From Onchocerca volvulus (taxonomy: Eukaryota > Nematoda > Chromadorea > Rhabditida > Onchocercidae), in NCBI GenBank assembly GCA_000499405.2, contig HG738139.1, positions 14,279,826 to 14,343,825 on the forward strand: a stretch of DNA of 64,000 nt. Reading direction: 5' to 3'. The stretch's first letter is position 1. Each line of letters opens with the position of its first letter. Below, in pieces: positions 24,471-36,700 of the stretch. Position numbers and translations under genes: made by a program. The notes below the pieces were generated by a model. The model worked only from the letters and a program-made list of their open reading frames with translations. It was not told where the DNA came from and did no database searches.

Positions 24471-27400
24471 ATGACATTACGAAAAATATGTAAAAGTGTG
24501 TCGCAGGCATTGCCTGCAACAGTAGCTTGGTCGTTAATAATTGTTTGCACGGGATGCTTTTTCTATTTACTCGCACCAGCAATAATTTTACAATTCTCGG
24601 CTTGGGGCTATATTATGTGTGCTATAGATGCTATTTTGTTTCTCTTTGTTATGTCCAATTTATTTATGGCAACTACTATGGATCCTGGAGTTCATCCTTT
24701 CGGTTAGTTCTCTTTGTCAAACATTAGTGGTCAACTTAGTTTAATAAGATAAAATAAAAATAGTTCGAGAATTATTTAATTTATGTCTCATATTCTCTCT
24801 CATCCAACCTATATCTATAGCTGCTATATTAAACCTTGTTGAAAATTGAAGAACTATAATATATATTAATATGGATAAAACAGAGATATTAATAACCATA
24901 TTAGAGCAAACATTAAAAACCTAATTAGAGAGTAAATAGTACCAGATGATTTATTAATAGGTATCAAAAATCTTTTTCAGGAGTTCTATATGCAGTTATA
25001 CTGCATTTAGAGAATATTTATTAGTCGATTAGCAAGAAGAATTTCTTTGATGTTTTCTGATTCACTTAATATAGTTTCAATATTTTCGTAGTTGCAGTAT
25101 TTTTGTTTAATGTCTCTAGTTTCTCGCGAAGTTTTTTCTTATTGAAAAATGATTTATATTATAGCAAGTGCTGCGGAAGAAACACAGCTGGACGACTTTC
25201 GTTCACCGCTTTATAAAAATGTGGAAATCAATGGTATCACAGTTCGTATGAAATGGTGTGTTACATGTAAATTCTATCGGCCGCCAAGAGCATCACATTG
25301 CTCCGTTTGTAATCGGCAAGTTGGCTTTTTAATTTGTTTTATGTTTATCTTCCTTTTCAAGTTGAGCGTCTTCTTATATTTTAAATTTCATTCCTGTTAT
25401 GCGGATAATGCAGTGCTAAATCACTTTTCTTTCGCTACTTTTTTTTTCGATGGTAGAGATCCATAACTTGGTTTCCCAAACTTTCCTTCTAGTTACATCC
25501 TTGCTTCAGATTCATAACGCTTCTGAAAAAACAGGACTCTGTACTATCTGAAAGCTGTATACTGGATAAAATCTAACTGTAAGCTATTCGAAGGAGAGTG
25601 TTTCTCTTATATGTCTCCTCCTATTTGATTTAGTAAAAAATCGTACTTTTTACAAAGGATGTCCATTTTACTCAATCGTTGAAATTTTGCTCAAATTAAG
25701 TTTGCTCAGATTTTATACTTAGAAATAAATGTAATAATTACAATGTTAGTTCCTCTCCAATGAGAAACGAAAAATTTGGATATTGATTCAGTGACACGGA
25801 ATGTTTTTTTTTTCTTTTGTATTTGCTTTCAATTAAGAATGGAATTTTACAAATAAATAGCGCATTGGTGATGTTACCTTTATATCTTATTTTTAGATGC
25901 ATAGATGCTTTTGATCATCATTGTCCATGGGTACACAACTGTGTGGGTCGACGCAATTATCGTTATTTCTTCTTATTTTTATTTTTTCTAAGTCTGCATA
26001 TGATTTGTGTTTTTTCGCTGGCGCTGAGTTACACAGTTTTGAACAGGTGGTTCATGATTATTTCAATGAGCATGCATTTTTTATGGCACTTTTTTTATTC
26101 CAAGCATTAAAGATTAATCCATTCTTGTGTGTTGACTTGAATGGATAATATTGCAGCTCCATATTTTCTAGATTTCTGTTGCAGGGCGGATTTGCTAACG
26201 AGGCCAAATATGTGTTCAATGGTTCTGATGGCATTATGTGTATTGTTGGCAATACCTGTCGTTGGCTTAACCGGTTTCCATATTGTTTTAGTTGTCCGGG
26301 GTCGCACAACTAATGAACAGGTACAGCAAATTTGCTTACATACTTTGCTTCAAATTTTACAGAATTTTTTACTTGGTTGTCATACTCATGGGAATACATT
26401 TTAGGTGACGGGGAAGTTCAGATCGGGATACAATCCATTTACAATTGGTTGTTGGGGCAATGTGCGTCGCGCTCTATGTGCAAGTCAATATCCTTCGTAT
26501 GTGCTTTTTCTTTCAACATTAGAATATAGCTAAAATATTTGGAATAAATAATATTCAATTTACTTGAATTTTCATATATATGTTAGTTTTGTCATTTTCT
26601 ATCCTCTTCAAATAATAAGATAGAGTTGTATGGATAATATTAATCGAAAAATTTGTGATTGCACCATGTACATTTTTGTTTCCATTTCTCATTTATCAGG
26701 ATGGCCTGAGATTATTGATTATAAGATTTTCAGCTTCGAAGTAGTGTCAACAAAGAAAAGCCGAAAAGCTAAAAAAGATTATAAAGATGGAATGCCATCT
26801 GTGGTATATGTTCCTGACAAAAATTCTTTCTCAAAAGGAGGTGGACTTATTAGAGTATGTTATTATTGTTCATTGTTTATGAACATTTATGTCAACATTT
26901 AGGAATGTTAAATTAATTTCATGGGAATTATCGTTTATGTTGTTAATCATATTTGGAATTTGTAGATGCGACAAATGATAGAAGATAACCGATCTGTCGG
27001 TACTGGAATTTCGATAGGACATTCATTTCACAAAAATCTACCGGAGAAAGGATCAAAATGTAATTTATTCGACGAGCAGGATAGTAAAAGTTTGCGCCGG
27101 CAAAGCGCTTTATATCATGTGAGTGTAATAATTTGTTTCCTTTTGTTCATCTGGCTTGTAATAATCTTAGCATAAAACTTACTTCTGTTTATTGAGTGAA
27201 ATTTTGTTGCTCAAATAAATCCATATTAACTGAAGTTATCTATATATATATATATATTAATCGCTAAGAGCTTTTCGTATTTCAAAAAAGGCTCCTATTT
27301 AAAAGACATTGTTCTTTGAAATATTATCACCGATAATTTTGAAATGAATTCTCATTTTACCTAGCTTTATTTTATATGCCATTTTACATGTAAAAGTTTA

Positions 27401-27745
27401 GAGCTTTCGTATTTTTTTTATTATACTGAAAGATAATTTCAGGCAGCTGTAGAAGAGTCAATGCGTTCAGCACACGATAAGATTACTACACAGTGCAGCA
27501 CGAATGATAGTAGGGCGTCCATAGTGACCACTAATGACAAGGAATCGCTTTCATCACCGGCTGTACTAAACGATTTCGAAGTAGTTTGTTCAGATGGTGT
27601 ATTTGCTAGTGTTAATTCAGATCCTGCTAGTGGTTTTCGATTTGTTGAGAATGGTGGACAATTGGTCGATAAATCGAAACCTCTAAAGTTCACTGATGCA
27701 GTGCGTATTCATGAAAGTCTCAGTGCTCACAATGTAAATTTATAA
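24471..27745 (+). CDS. DHHC protein S-acyltransferase, ZDHHC5/8 type
   Basis: Eight exons, 24471-24702, 25165-25315, 25897-26046, 26185-26320, 26405-26496, 26734-26854, 26966-27118 and 27443-27745, give about 445 residues. Two N-terminal helices are followed by MDPGVHPF, the cysteine-rich domain ([23 protein letters not shown]) with the catalytic DHHC at 134-137, two more helices, and [19 protein letters not shown], which contains the TTxE motif (219-222). The sequence follows the ZDHHC5/8 group closely. These enzymes attach palmitate to cytoplasmic Cys of membrane proteins, usually at the plasma membrane. The C-terminal tail is hydrophilic, Ser/Thr-rich, and shorter than in vertebrate ZDHHC5/8. 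In the Cys-rich domain one usual Cys (PPRCSH) is Ala. The intron after exon 2 must use a GC donor. A GTAAAT near the stop leaves open another 3' exon. Confidence 0.92.
25314..25898 (+). other. GC-AG intron inside the DHHC cysteine-rich domain
   Basis: The exon ends ...TGT AAT CG and the intron starts GCAAGT, a strong match to the known GC-donor consensus. Joining to the AG at 25895-25896 restores [12 protein letters not shown] exactly. The nearby GT two bases further on (CAA|GTTGGC) would shift the frame and hit a stop after five codons. Outermost coordinates include the flanking exon bases. Confidence 0.8.
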
Positions 27746-30700
27746 GATTGGTGTCTCCTTGTTCTCTAAAATTACAGATTTTAGGTATCAGTGCGATATT
27801 TCAAGTTAGCTTAGATAATTTTACTTGGTCTCTTCCTCGGCGTATGGTACATGGTATGTGAGAGATCATAAAAGAAGTTGGAAGGTTATTATCTAATAAT
27901 TATGATTCGTCTCTATAATCAAAAATTTGTATCTTCACTCAACTTTTTAATTGTCTAGCTATGATTGTAAAATTATTCACCTTTCCAGCCATCGTTTTAC
28001 TGCTCATTTATTATTCTTTTCATTATGCAAATCCGTCTTAAAGTTTTCATTATTTGATTACTAATTTGTTTGATGAACAAATTCACTGTTCCTCCTTTCA
28101 AAATTCCCTTTTCTTGTTGCAATTTTAATGTATAATGTCCTGGTTATTTAGAAAGTATAACATCTCACTTTTATCATTTTAACATCTCTCACTCATCAAG
28201 TATTTATTAGTGGCACATTCCTGCAAATATTGCTACTTTTTAAAATATTTAAATAGGAAAAAATTGAGAACAAGGGACATAGCACTGCGTATATTAGGAT
28301 GTACAATTATATTCAAGCATTTTCTGTATGCTTTGATTTTTTTCTTTTTTTTCTTTTTTTTTTTTTGCCTTAATTATGCCAGTCATAAAAAAAAACAATT
28401 CTGTATTGCATAGTTTGTCAATTTATACAACTTTTATCATATTATATTATTTCAGAGTTCCGTTTTCAGGGTGTTGCTTATTCTTTTCCTATTTCTAACA
28501 TACATAGATTGGCTTTCTAGTAATGTTTTCTCCCGGTTGAATATATCAATTCAAAAGATTTCCCAATATTCTAAAATTTACGGACAGTTATCATCCACAA
28601 AGCTGCTACGGAATAAAGAGTATTATTGAGAAGACATTTTATTGAATAAGTTGTTTCCACATATTTTCTTAAATTTGATAAAGACAAGTATTACATACAT
28701 GTCCAAAGAAAGAGATAAAACGAAATTTTTTTAAAGTCTCTTAAGCTCTTTCAGGAAATAGAAATTCTCGGTCAAATTATATAGTATTTTTCTATTTCAT
28801 TTCGCTAACTATATAATTCATGCCATTTAAGATTTCACAGCCTTCGGTCTATCATGCACTTGTCGGTGTTTTATCATTCATTCTGTTAGCTTAGCTTTTT
28901 TTTGAATAACTTTCATCAATATATCCTGATTTATGTGGTGCTCGAATTGAAAATCAATTATTTTGTTATTCAATCTTTGATATTTGCTGGACTCAATTAT
29001 TTCATAAGCTTTATTGTCTACGAAATATTTTGTTAAGCTTTTGCTAAAAAATTCAAACAATTTTGAATGTTTTAATTATTTGTCATTCATATTTTCGACT
29101 TGTCTGCAAAGATATCATCAAATAAGAAGTATTCAGAAAGTAGAGTGAAGGTAGAAAGGCAAATAGTTCAAATCGAAAGAAATCCCATATTTGGATTTTT
29201 TTTTTTTGAACTATGAATATTAATTATGATTATTTCTGATAGAATTCTATGAAGTATATACCTTTATGGTATTTATTTTAAAATTTGGCGATCGAAAATC
29301 TTTCTTCCTTCCTCCGAGTTTTTTCTCAATTCTATTTATTGTTATTTTTGGCATTGTAGTGGCTTCAAGCTTCTTACAATTCAATGAAATTATTGTATTG
29401 AATAATTTACAATTCTGAGTGGTTTTTTTTTTTTATTTGTTTTGTTTTGTTTTGTTTTGTTTTATTATAGGAGATAGAAGTGCATATATATGATATATAT
29501 ATAAAGATGTTGATATTGTTGAATATTTAAAAAATAACGGGTCAAGCGACTAGCATGCTTTTTTTTTTTATTTTTTTCTTGCATGCTTTATTGCATGCAT
29601 AATTGATATTATTAATGCTAAGCAGTATGGCCATAATTACCTAAATGTGTGATTTATTTTTTTAATTATTTCATTTTTTTTTTTGATCTATCTAATTGCT
29701 GTTTTGTGTTATCATAAAATGTGCTTTTAGTGAAGAGTTTTTATCATAAATGTTGTGATGATGGTTGCAATTATGTAATTTACATAACTGCTTTAGCAGG
29801 ATAAATTTTCACTCGATTCGATCGTATCCCGAAAAATATTATGACTTACGCTATTAATCGAAAATTCAAGGATTGAACTTCTGATAAATGTTAAATGAAG
29901 GATGAAATTAGAGATCTTATTGAATCAATGAAAGGTAATTCCAAATTGTAATAAATTATTGTTACTTTTTTGATGATATAAGATTATTTATTTGCTAAGG
30001 ATCGATGGCATACTAAAAATTAGTACCAAAACACATGTGTTTATCATTGCCTAGAGACAAGAAAAAAAAAAAAAAAAAACTGGAAGTGTTGATAAGAAAA
30101 TTCTGATGATTTTTGATTTATTTCTACAAAAATGTTTACATGCATATTTCTTTCTTTCTATATATCATTTGAATAGGTAAAAATATTTTCTTGTAATGAG
30201 TCGGTCATAAAGTTAGGATTTTATTTCTTTCGTTCAGAGTAAATCAAACTTTTCTGCTTTTAGCCGATATTTGAGTTTGAGCTTGAGCAGATTAACATCG
30301 TAATGTTGTTGTATTTGCCTAAAATTATTTATTCAATTTTTGTTTTTTTTTCTTTTTTTTTATGTTGCTACGAAACAAAATTATTGAAATGCGAATAGAT
30401 AAGATATTAAACGGTTTTGCTCTTGATATACTAGAATTTTAAATATATTTTCATTTCATCAACATGAATTCAATACCATTAATGAGTAAATCATTTTTGC
30501 TATACCTTTTTCATCGGAGTATTGGATGAAAGATGATCGTTAGAAATAATCAATTGAATCATCAGTTGTACAAATTTTCATGAACTTCTTAATGGGCCTC
30601 ATTTTTGCATGGACATATTTATCTATATTATGACAAATATTTGTGTTTTGCTATAATCCAAATTGTATATTTCATTCGGCCATACTTTTATAAATACATC

Positions 30701-33700
30701 AATTTTAATCCTCTCTTATTTGAGCATAAAAATTTTAAATAGGGCTCATTAAAGAGTCGGAATAATTCATTTATTGCATCAATGATTGTTCTAATTTTTG
30801 CAGAAAAAAATTCCTTACAAATGAAATATATATATTTATTAAAAATTGTGATTGATATTGACCTGACATATATAGTGTGAATGAATTATTATTAATACCT
30901 AAAAAAAATCATTAATCATTTCTACCAGATTAAATTAGTTTGCAGAAGCAAACAGACAAATAACATTCTGTTTTGTTCAAATTGAACTTTTCCAGGACGA
31001 ATCTTTCGCAAGAAAATCGAAAATTGCAATTAGTATGAATTGAAATAACAATTAGTTTGAATAATTGCATACTTATTTAGCAATAGTAGTTGAGAGATCA
31101 AATGAACAATTACATATATTAATTAGCATAAATAATTGCATATATAATTAGTATGGATAATGGCATATATTAATTTGTAGGAATAATTTGTTATATTAAT
31201 TGAGATCTATGTTTTCCCTTAATTTTTCATTCCAATGGATCTTAAAGTTTGCTAATAATTTCGCATCACTTTTTCATTCTCATTATAGGATGTGTCATAA
31301 ATTAAAAATTCGAATTGATTTTTTTATAAATGAAAAATCAAAAAATAAAAAAAGCTAACTTTTGCAGATAAACAATATTTGAAGCAATACATAAAAATCA
31401 ATGACATGAAAAATTTTCAGATCTTGAAACTATTTCATCCTTTATATTTAATTATGCTGCACTCTAACTTTTATCAAATATTCTTTTTGAGAATTTAAAA
31501 ATTAATTGTTTGTCCAGATGTTTTAATATCATGATCAAAAATTACGGTTGTAGAATCAAAAATGATAAATTTTTTTCGAATAATGATTTTTTTTTTTTGA
31601 TAATTTTTAGAAATAACGGAAAATAAAGAAAAAAAAAAAGTTCGCTCTTATTAACTTCTGAAGTATTTATTTCAGAAGAAAGTTTATGTTTTTTGATTCA
31701 ATTCTGTTATTTCTAGAATATAATATTTTCTTTTAATTAAAGCATACCATGAATAGTGACAATATTGAAAAAAAAAGAAAAACGAAAAATGTGACAAATT
31801 TTGTTCAATTAATCAGTCGAAATCAATATAGCAGTTGAAATTGTTCCATAAAGTTGACATGATTGAAAAGTTTATTTCATTAAAAAAACAAACTTAAGCA
31901 TTTTCTCATCAGTTGCTTTTTTTCTTTTTTTTTTTTAACTATCCAATTCAAGGAATGTACGAATGAATGGCAATTAAAACAATTTTAGGTGCTGTAAAAC
32001 AATTAAAACTTGTTAAACTTAACAAAAATGTTAATTTTAATTTGCATTTGATAATTCAAACAAAAAAAAAAAAAAAAAGTAACTTTGAAATCTGTCTGAA
32101 ACATTGTACAAATGGGAAGTAATTAATTTTCTTAAATTCCAATGCTGATGACAAAAAAAAAAAAAAAAAAATATGATCGAAGCAATTGATAGTGGCAGAA
32201 TGTAGGAAACAAATCAATCATTCGACAGGTAATTTAAACAGGTAATGCAAGATGAGAAGACGAAAAATACGGTATAATTTCGTAAATTGCATCTCGTGGA
32301 TGATTTATTTTTTTGTTATTGATGAAGAGAAAGTTTCATGATAAACTTTCAATTTTCATTTTGCGAAATTCGTCCTTTTTTTTTTTTTTTTTTTTTTTTT
32401 AACACAATAAATTACTGCAATATCTGATTGTTATCAATTTGGCAAAAAAAAAAAAAAAAAAAAAATGATTTTTGCAATTTTTCACTTTCTTTTTTTTTTA
32501 CAAGAATACCATATTATTAGAATTCTGAAAAACTTTTCGATTCAAAATGATTAAAGAAGACAAGAGATTATGAAGGATCAAGAAAGTTTCAATGTATCTG
32601 TTATAAAAATTTAATTTTATAATTTTTTTGAAATTTTGGAGAAAAAAAAACTGAAATTTCATAACCAAATATATATTTACACTTCTACTTTACAATGCTT
32701 AGTTTGCAATAATAAACGCAAATATCATGTAGAAGATTATCGCATTTGTTGAATTGTGCAAAGCAAATTTTATCAGAAATAATCAAAACAACGTTATCAA
32801 AAAGATTTCTATTAGTTCCCAATAATTAAAAAATTCCCATTAATTCCTATTAATTAAAAGGTTCCATTAAGTTTTTTTCAGTAATTAATTGATAATTCAT
32901 GGTGCAGTACAACATTTTTCTTCAAGAGATGTTCCATTATCATCTGTCTCATATTTTCTTTCTATTTACTTTTACTTACATCGAAATTATTTATTTACTT
33001 TTTCTTCATTTTCCCATCTTTCCTCCTTCCTTTTTCTCCATATAAATATTAATCAGTATGCTTGCTAAGTTGTATAATTTTCTTTTTTTTTTATTCAAAA
33101 ATTTAAAAAATTTAAGTTTATTATAAGTTATTATATATCTATTATAAATTCATTTTAAATTAATTTATGCTTTGTTTTGTTTTGTTTATTTTTGTAACAT
33201 TTTTTTTGATAAAGAAAAAAAATATATAATACAAAAAAAGGATGGATGAGTCAAAATGGATGATATCAGAAATGATTTTCTAGTTTGATAAGAAAATTGC
33301 TTCCCTATTGATTCCAATTTATGCATTTCATATTTTTGTTTTTCGTTGAAGGTACGAATAATTTTCCGGTTTTATCACCGGAATTTTTAACAAAGACATT
33401 GAAAACATGAAATAATGCTTGTATTTGAAATTAATATCAACGGTAAATATTATTTTTTCAATTGAATAGTCTTTTTTTTTTTTTGAAATTTTTTAATTCC
33501 AGTAGTTTTTTTAAATTTATTTCCTTTAAATTCGATTGAAATATAAGAATGTGTATTTATTGTTTAAATTTAAACTAATTTTCGATTTGCCAATGTTAAG
33601 TTTAGAATTATTTAAAGTAATTAATGCGATTTTATTTTAAAATACATAGAAATTAGAGAATTAAATTCCCACCATTATTTGTAACAGTAATGCTTTCGCT

Positions 33701-33778
33701 GATTAATTATGAATAGAATTCGATGAAGTTTTGCTTAAAATTTCTCAAATGTTTATTTATTTTTTTCCGTAACCTGAA
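27746..33778. other. 6-kb gene-poor region
   Basis: No gene was supported on either strand. The region is extremely AT-rich with many A and T runs (for example T23 near 32378 and A25 near 32441), a TTTTG pentamer run (29436-29463) and scattered AATTAGTATGAATAATTGCA-like copies between about 31030 and 31200. A 3' exon of the DHHC gene cannot be excluded in its first part. An AATAAA at 28612-28617 could serve that gene. Confidence 0.6.
29436..29463. repeat. (TTTTG)5 microsatellite
   Basis: Five consecutive TTTTG/TGTTT pentamers in otherwise T-rich sequence. A shorter similar run occurs near 33170-33188. Confidence 0.9.
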
Positions 33779-36700
33779 ATGTCGACATTGGTGGAATTAT
33801 TCCGTAAGGCAGCGAATCAGGATGATCTGAAATCAAAAGTTGTCGTTCATGATGGCGACACTAAGTGGACATTGGCTGAATTGGATGAAATGTCCGAAAA
33901 ATTGGCCAAACATTTCGTGGAAAAATATGGAGCCAAGAAAGGAGACTGCATTGGTATTTATATGAATAAATGTGCATTCTACGTGTTAGCTTATACAGCT
34001 GCCCTAAAAGCTGGTCAGTTTTGTTATGTTTATTAAATATTTGAACTTTGAACTTTTAATTTCAGTTTTTGGAAAGTATCGATTTCTTTTCTGAATTTTT
34101 ATTTTATGAAATAAATATTTCAATTTAGCATTGTTAAAATGAAATGATAAAGGATAGTAGCTAATGTCATACTATGCATTTTATCCAAAAGTAAATCAGA
34201 TATCGAAAATGAAGAAATTTGTTAAAAAACAATTTAAAAATAAAGAGTTAAAGATATTATTAAAGTAATTATTATCAGGCTTATCATTTTATCATTTTTA
34301 TCATTATTTCAAAATTATTTCCTCTTATTTTCTGTTCTATTTATGTTTCATCACATTACGATTTAGTGTTAATCTTATTGATAAAATGACAAAAAGAAAA
34401 AATGAAGTTTAAAAATAAATTTCAAAATGAAAAATTTTATCTTCTCTAATTATCTTTTGTTAAAATCATTTCATATAGATTTTAAAATATCCTCCAATAT
34501 TTACAGGTTGTGCTTATCTTCCTTTGGATGTCTTTTATCCACAAACTTTGCTAATTGATATTATCAACGAAATTTCACCGGCTGTCATTTGTTCAACATC
34601 AAATCTTGCCGATACAGTTTCAGGTAAGTTTGAAATATTGTAAATTTGCTTCTACGAGAAATTTTCGAATTTTTCACATTTTTTTTTTCACAATTTCATT
34701 TAATATTTTTTATTTAAACTTCGATTTAAATATGCTCTTACTTTTACCTTATTTTTGGTGCTTTTAAATTTTAATTTTTCCTATTTTACTTTTAATTTAG
34801 ATTTGGCGCCATTGTATATATTTGGTTCGTCACTTCCTAATCCAACCGAATCCATTCGGTTACCTGAAATTGGTCCTGACGATATTGCTTATATTGTTTA
34901 TAGCTCTGGTACAACTGGTAAACCAAAAGGTGCTTTTCTTGTTTTAATTTAATTGAACCAATAATAAAATGTATATGATACTTAGATAATAAATTCTTGC
35001 TAATTAGAATTCATTTAATAATTGAATAAAAATTAAGTTTAATACACTCAAATAAAATTAAAAATTATTGAAATAATAAATTTGATAATTGCTAATGCTT
35101 TAAATCATATGTATTTCGAAAAATTTTCCTTTATCTCAAACAATAAAGATAAGAAAATTTAACAATGAAATCTCGGGATTTTTTCAGGTGTTGAATGTCC
35201 ACATCGCGGGGCTGCCTTTTCTTATGAATATCGATTTAATCAATATCCGTATATGGAAAATGAACGCGAAGCTTGTAATGTATTTTTTGTTTGGGAATTA
35301 TTCAGACCAATTCTTAAAGGTTTATCGCTTAATTCATTCAAGTTTTTTTATGTTAAATTTCAGAAAAAATTTTTGAAAAAAAAATTTTTTTTTTTTCGAA
35401 ATAAAATTCATAAAATTACGACAAAGTAAAAATCTGCTGCAATTCTAAAATTGTTTTGTTAAATAATTAGTAATTTAATTATGAATATTTTTTAATATTT
35501 GGCTAAAAGTGATTTCATTCTATATAAATGAATGATGCTGCGAAAGATGAAATTAGTTCGATAAAGGATTGTTCCAGAATTGTATAAAAGGGTCACGAAA
35601 GGTTATCGTATTCATTATGATATCCTTAAATGCTATCGTCAGAAGAAGAATACAGTATAAAAATACTGTAATACTGTAGTATAAAAATTCTGTATTCTCT
35701 TTTACACTGTATTCTTCAAGGAGTTGAAATGTATGTGATACCGGACAATGTTATTTATGATTTACCGGAATTATGCCATTTTTTGAGTAATAATAAGATT
35801 ACAAGAATGTTATTTACTCCATCATTGCTAGAAGCTCTTCTCGATACTCATTCGGATGAAATAATTCAATCTACATTTCATACTTTTCGGTACTAAATTT
35901 ATCATTTTATGAAAATTGATCTTTGTACAATCCAAAATTTCATTTACGTCTACTATTTAATGAAAATAAAAATTTTCATAACAATTTTTATGCATCCATT
36001 TATTATTTGTGCATATAATTAACAAAATATAAAATAAAATAATCAATCTATAACAATTTCCAATGAATTAGTTAATTAATCATAAAATTAATGAAATTTT
36101 GTACGAAACGAATGGATCTCTTCTGATAACGGCTATTAATCTGAAATAATCCGTATTTTTCAGAACAATATTACTGTGCGGTGAAGTTGTTACATATACT
36201 TTACTGAAGCGAATTCTTGATGTTTTGCCCAAAGTGGAAGTAAGTTTTTTTTTTTTTTTTTTTTTTTCAAAATAAGTTTATTTTCTTAGATCAAAAGTCT
36301 AATCGAAGTTTTAACATTCTTTTCTCTTCAAATTTGCTTCCAATATAAATTTGTATTTCTTTCGCCATTCAAAAATATTTTAATGATTTATCATCGTTAT
36401 TCGTCTTATTTAAAATAAGCGGAATTGAAGTAATTTTATTTGAATACAATAACATAATTCAGGTTTTGAATTTGTATAGTGTTTCTGAATGTCACGATGT
36501 GTCTTATTCAAATCTTACCGAATTTTTTTACAATCAACCATCAAGAAAATTTGCTCCTGTTGGAAAAGTAATCCCGGGAGTTAAGGTTGTTGTTACTGAT
36601 GCACATGAAGGACTAAAAGAAGTTCCAATGGGAGTTCCCGGAGAGGTAAATGCTGTTTTTTTTTTTTCTTTTTTTTTTCTTCTGGAATTTATAAATCATT

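Noticed and set aside
24284..24550. Open frame on the minus strand over the start of the DHHC gene
   Set aside because: It overlaps the well-supported first exon in antisense and has no motif or low-stop explanation beyond the opposite coding frame.
25316..25325. Ordinary GT donor after CGG CAA in DHHC exon 2
   Set aside because: It shifts the frame and meets a stop right after the junction, while the GC donor restores the conserved motif.
26690..26733. Extension of DHHC exon 6 to the CAG at 26698-26700 ([10 protein letters not shown])
   Set aside because: That acceptor does not fit the phase of the previous exon; the CAG at 26731-26733 does.
27439..27693. Minus-strand frame opposite the last DHHC exon
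   Set aside because: It is the shadow of a real exon whose phase and upstream junction are supported.
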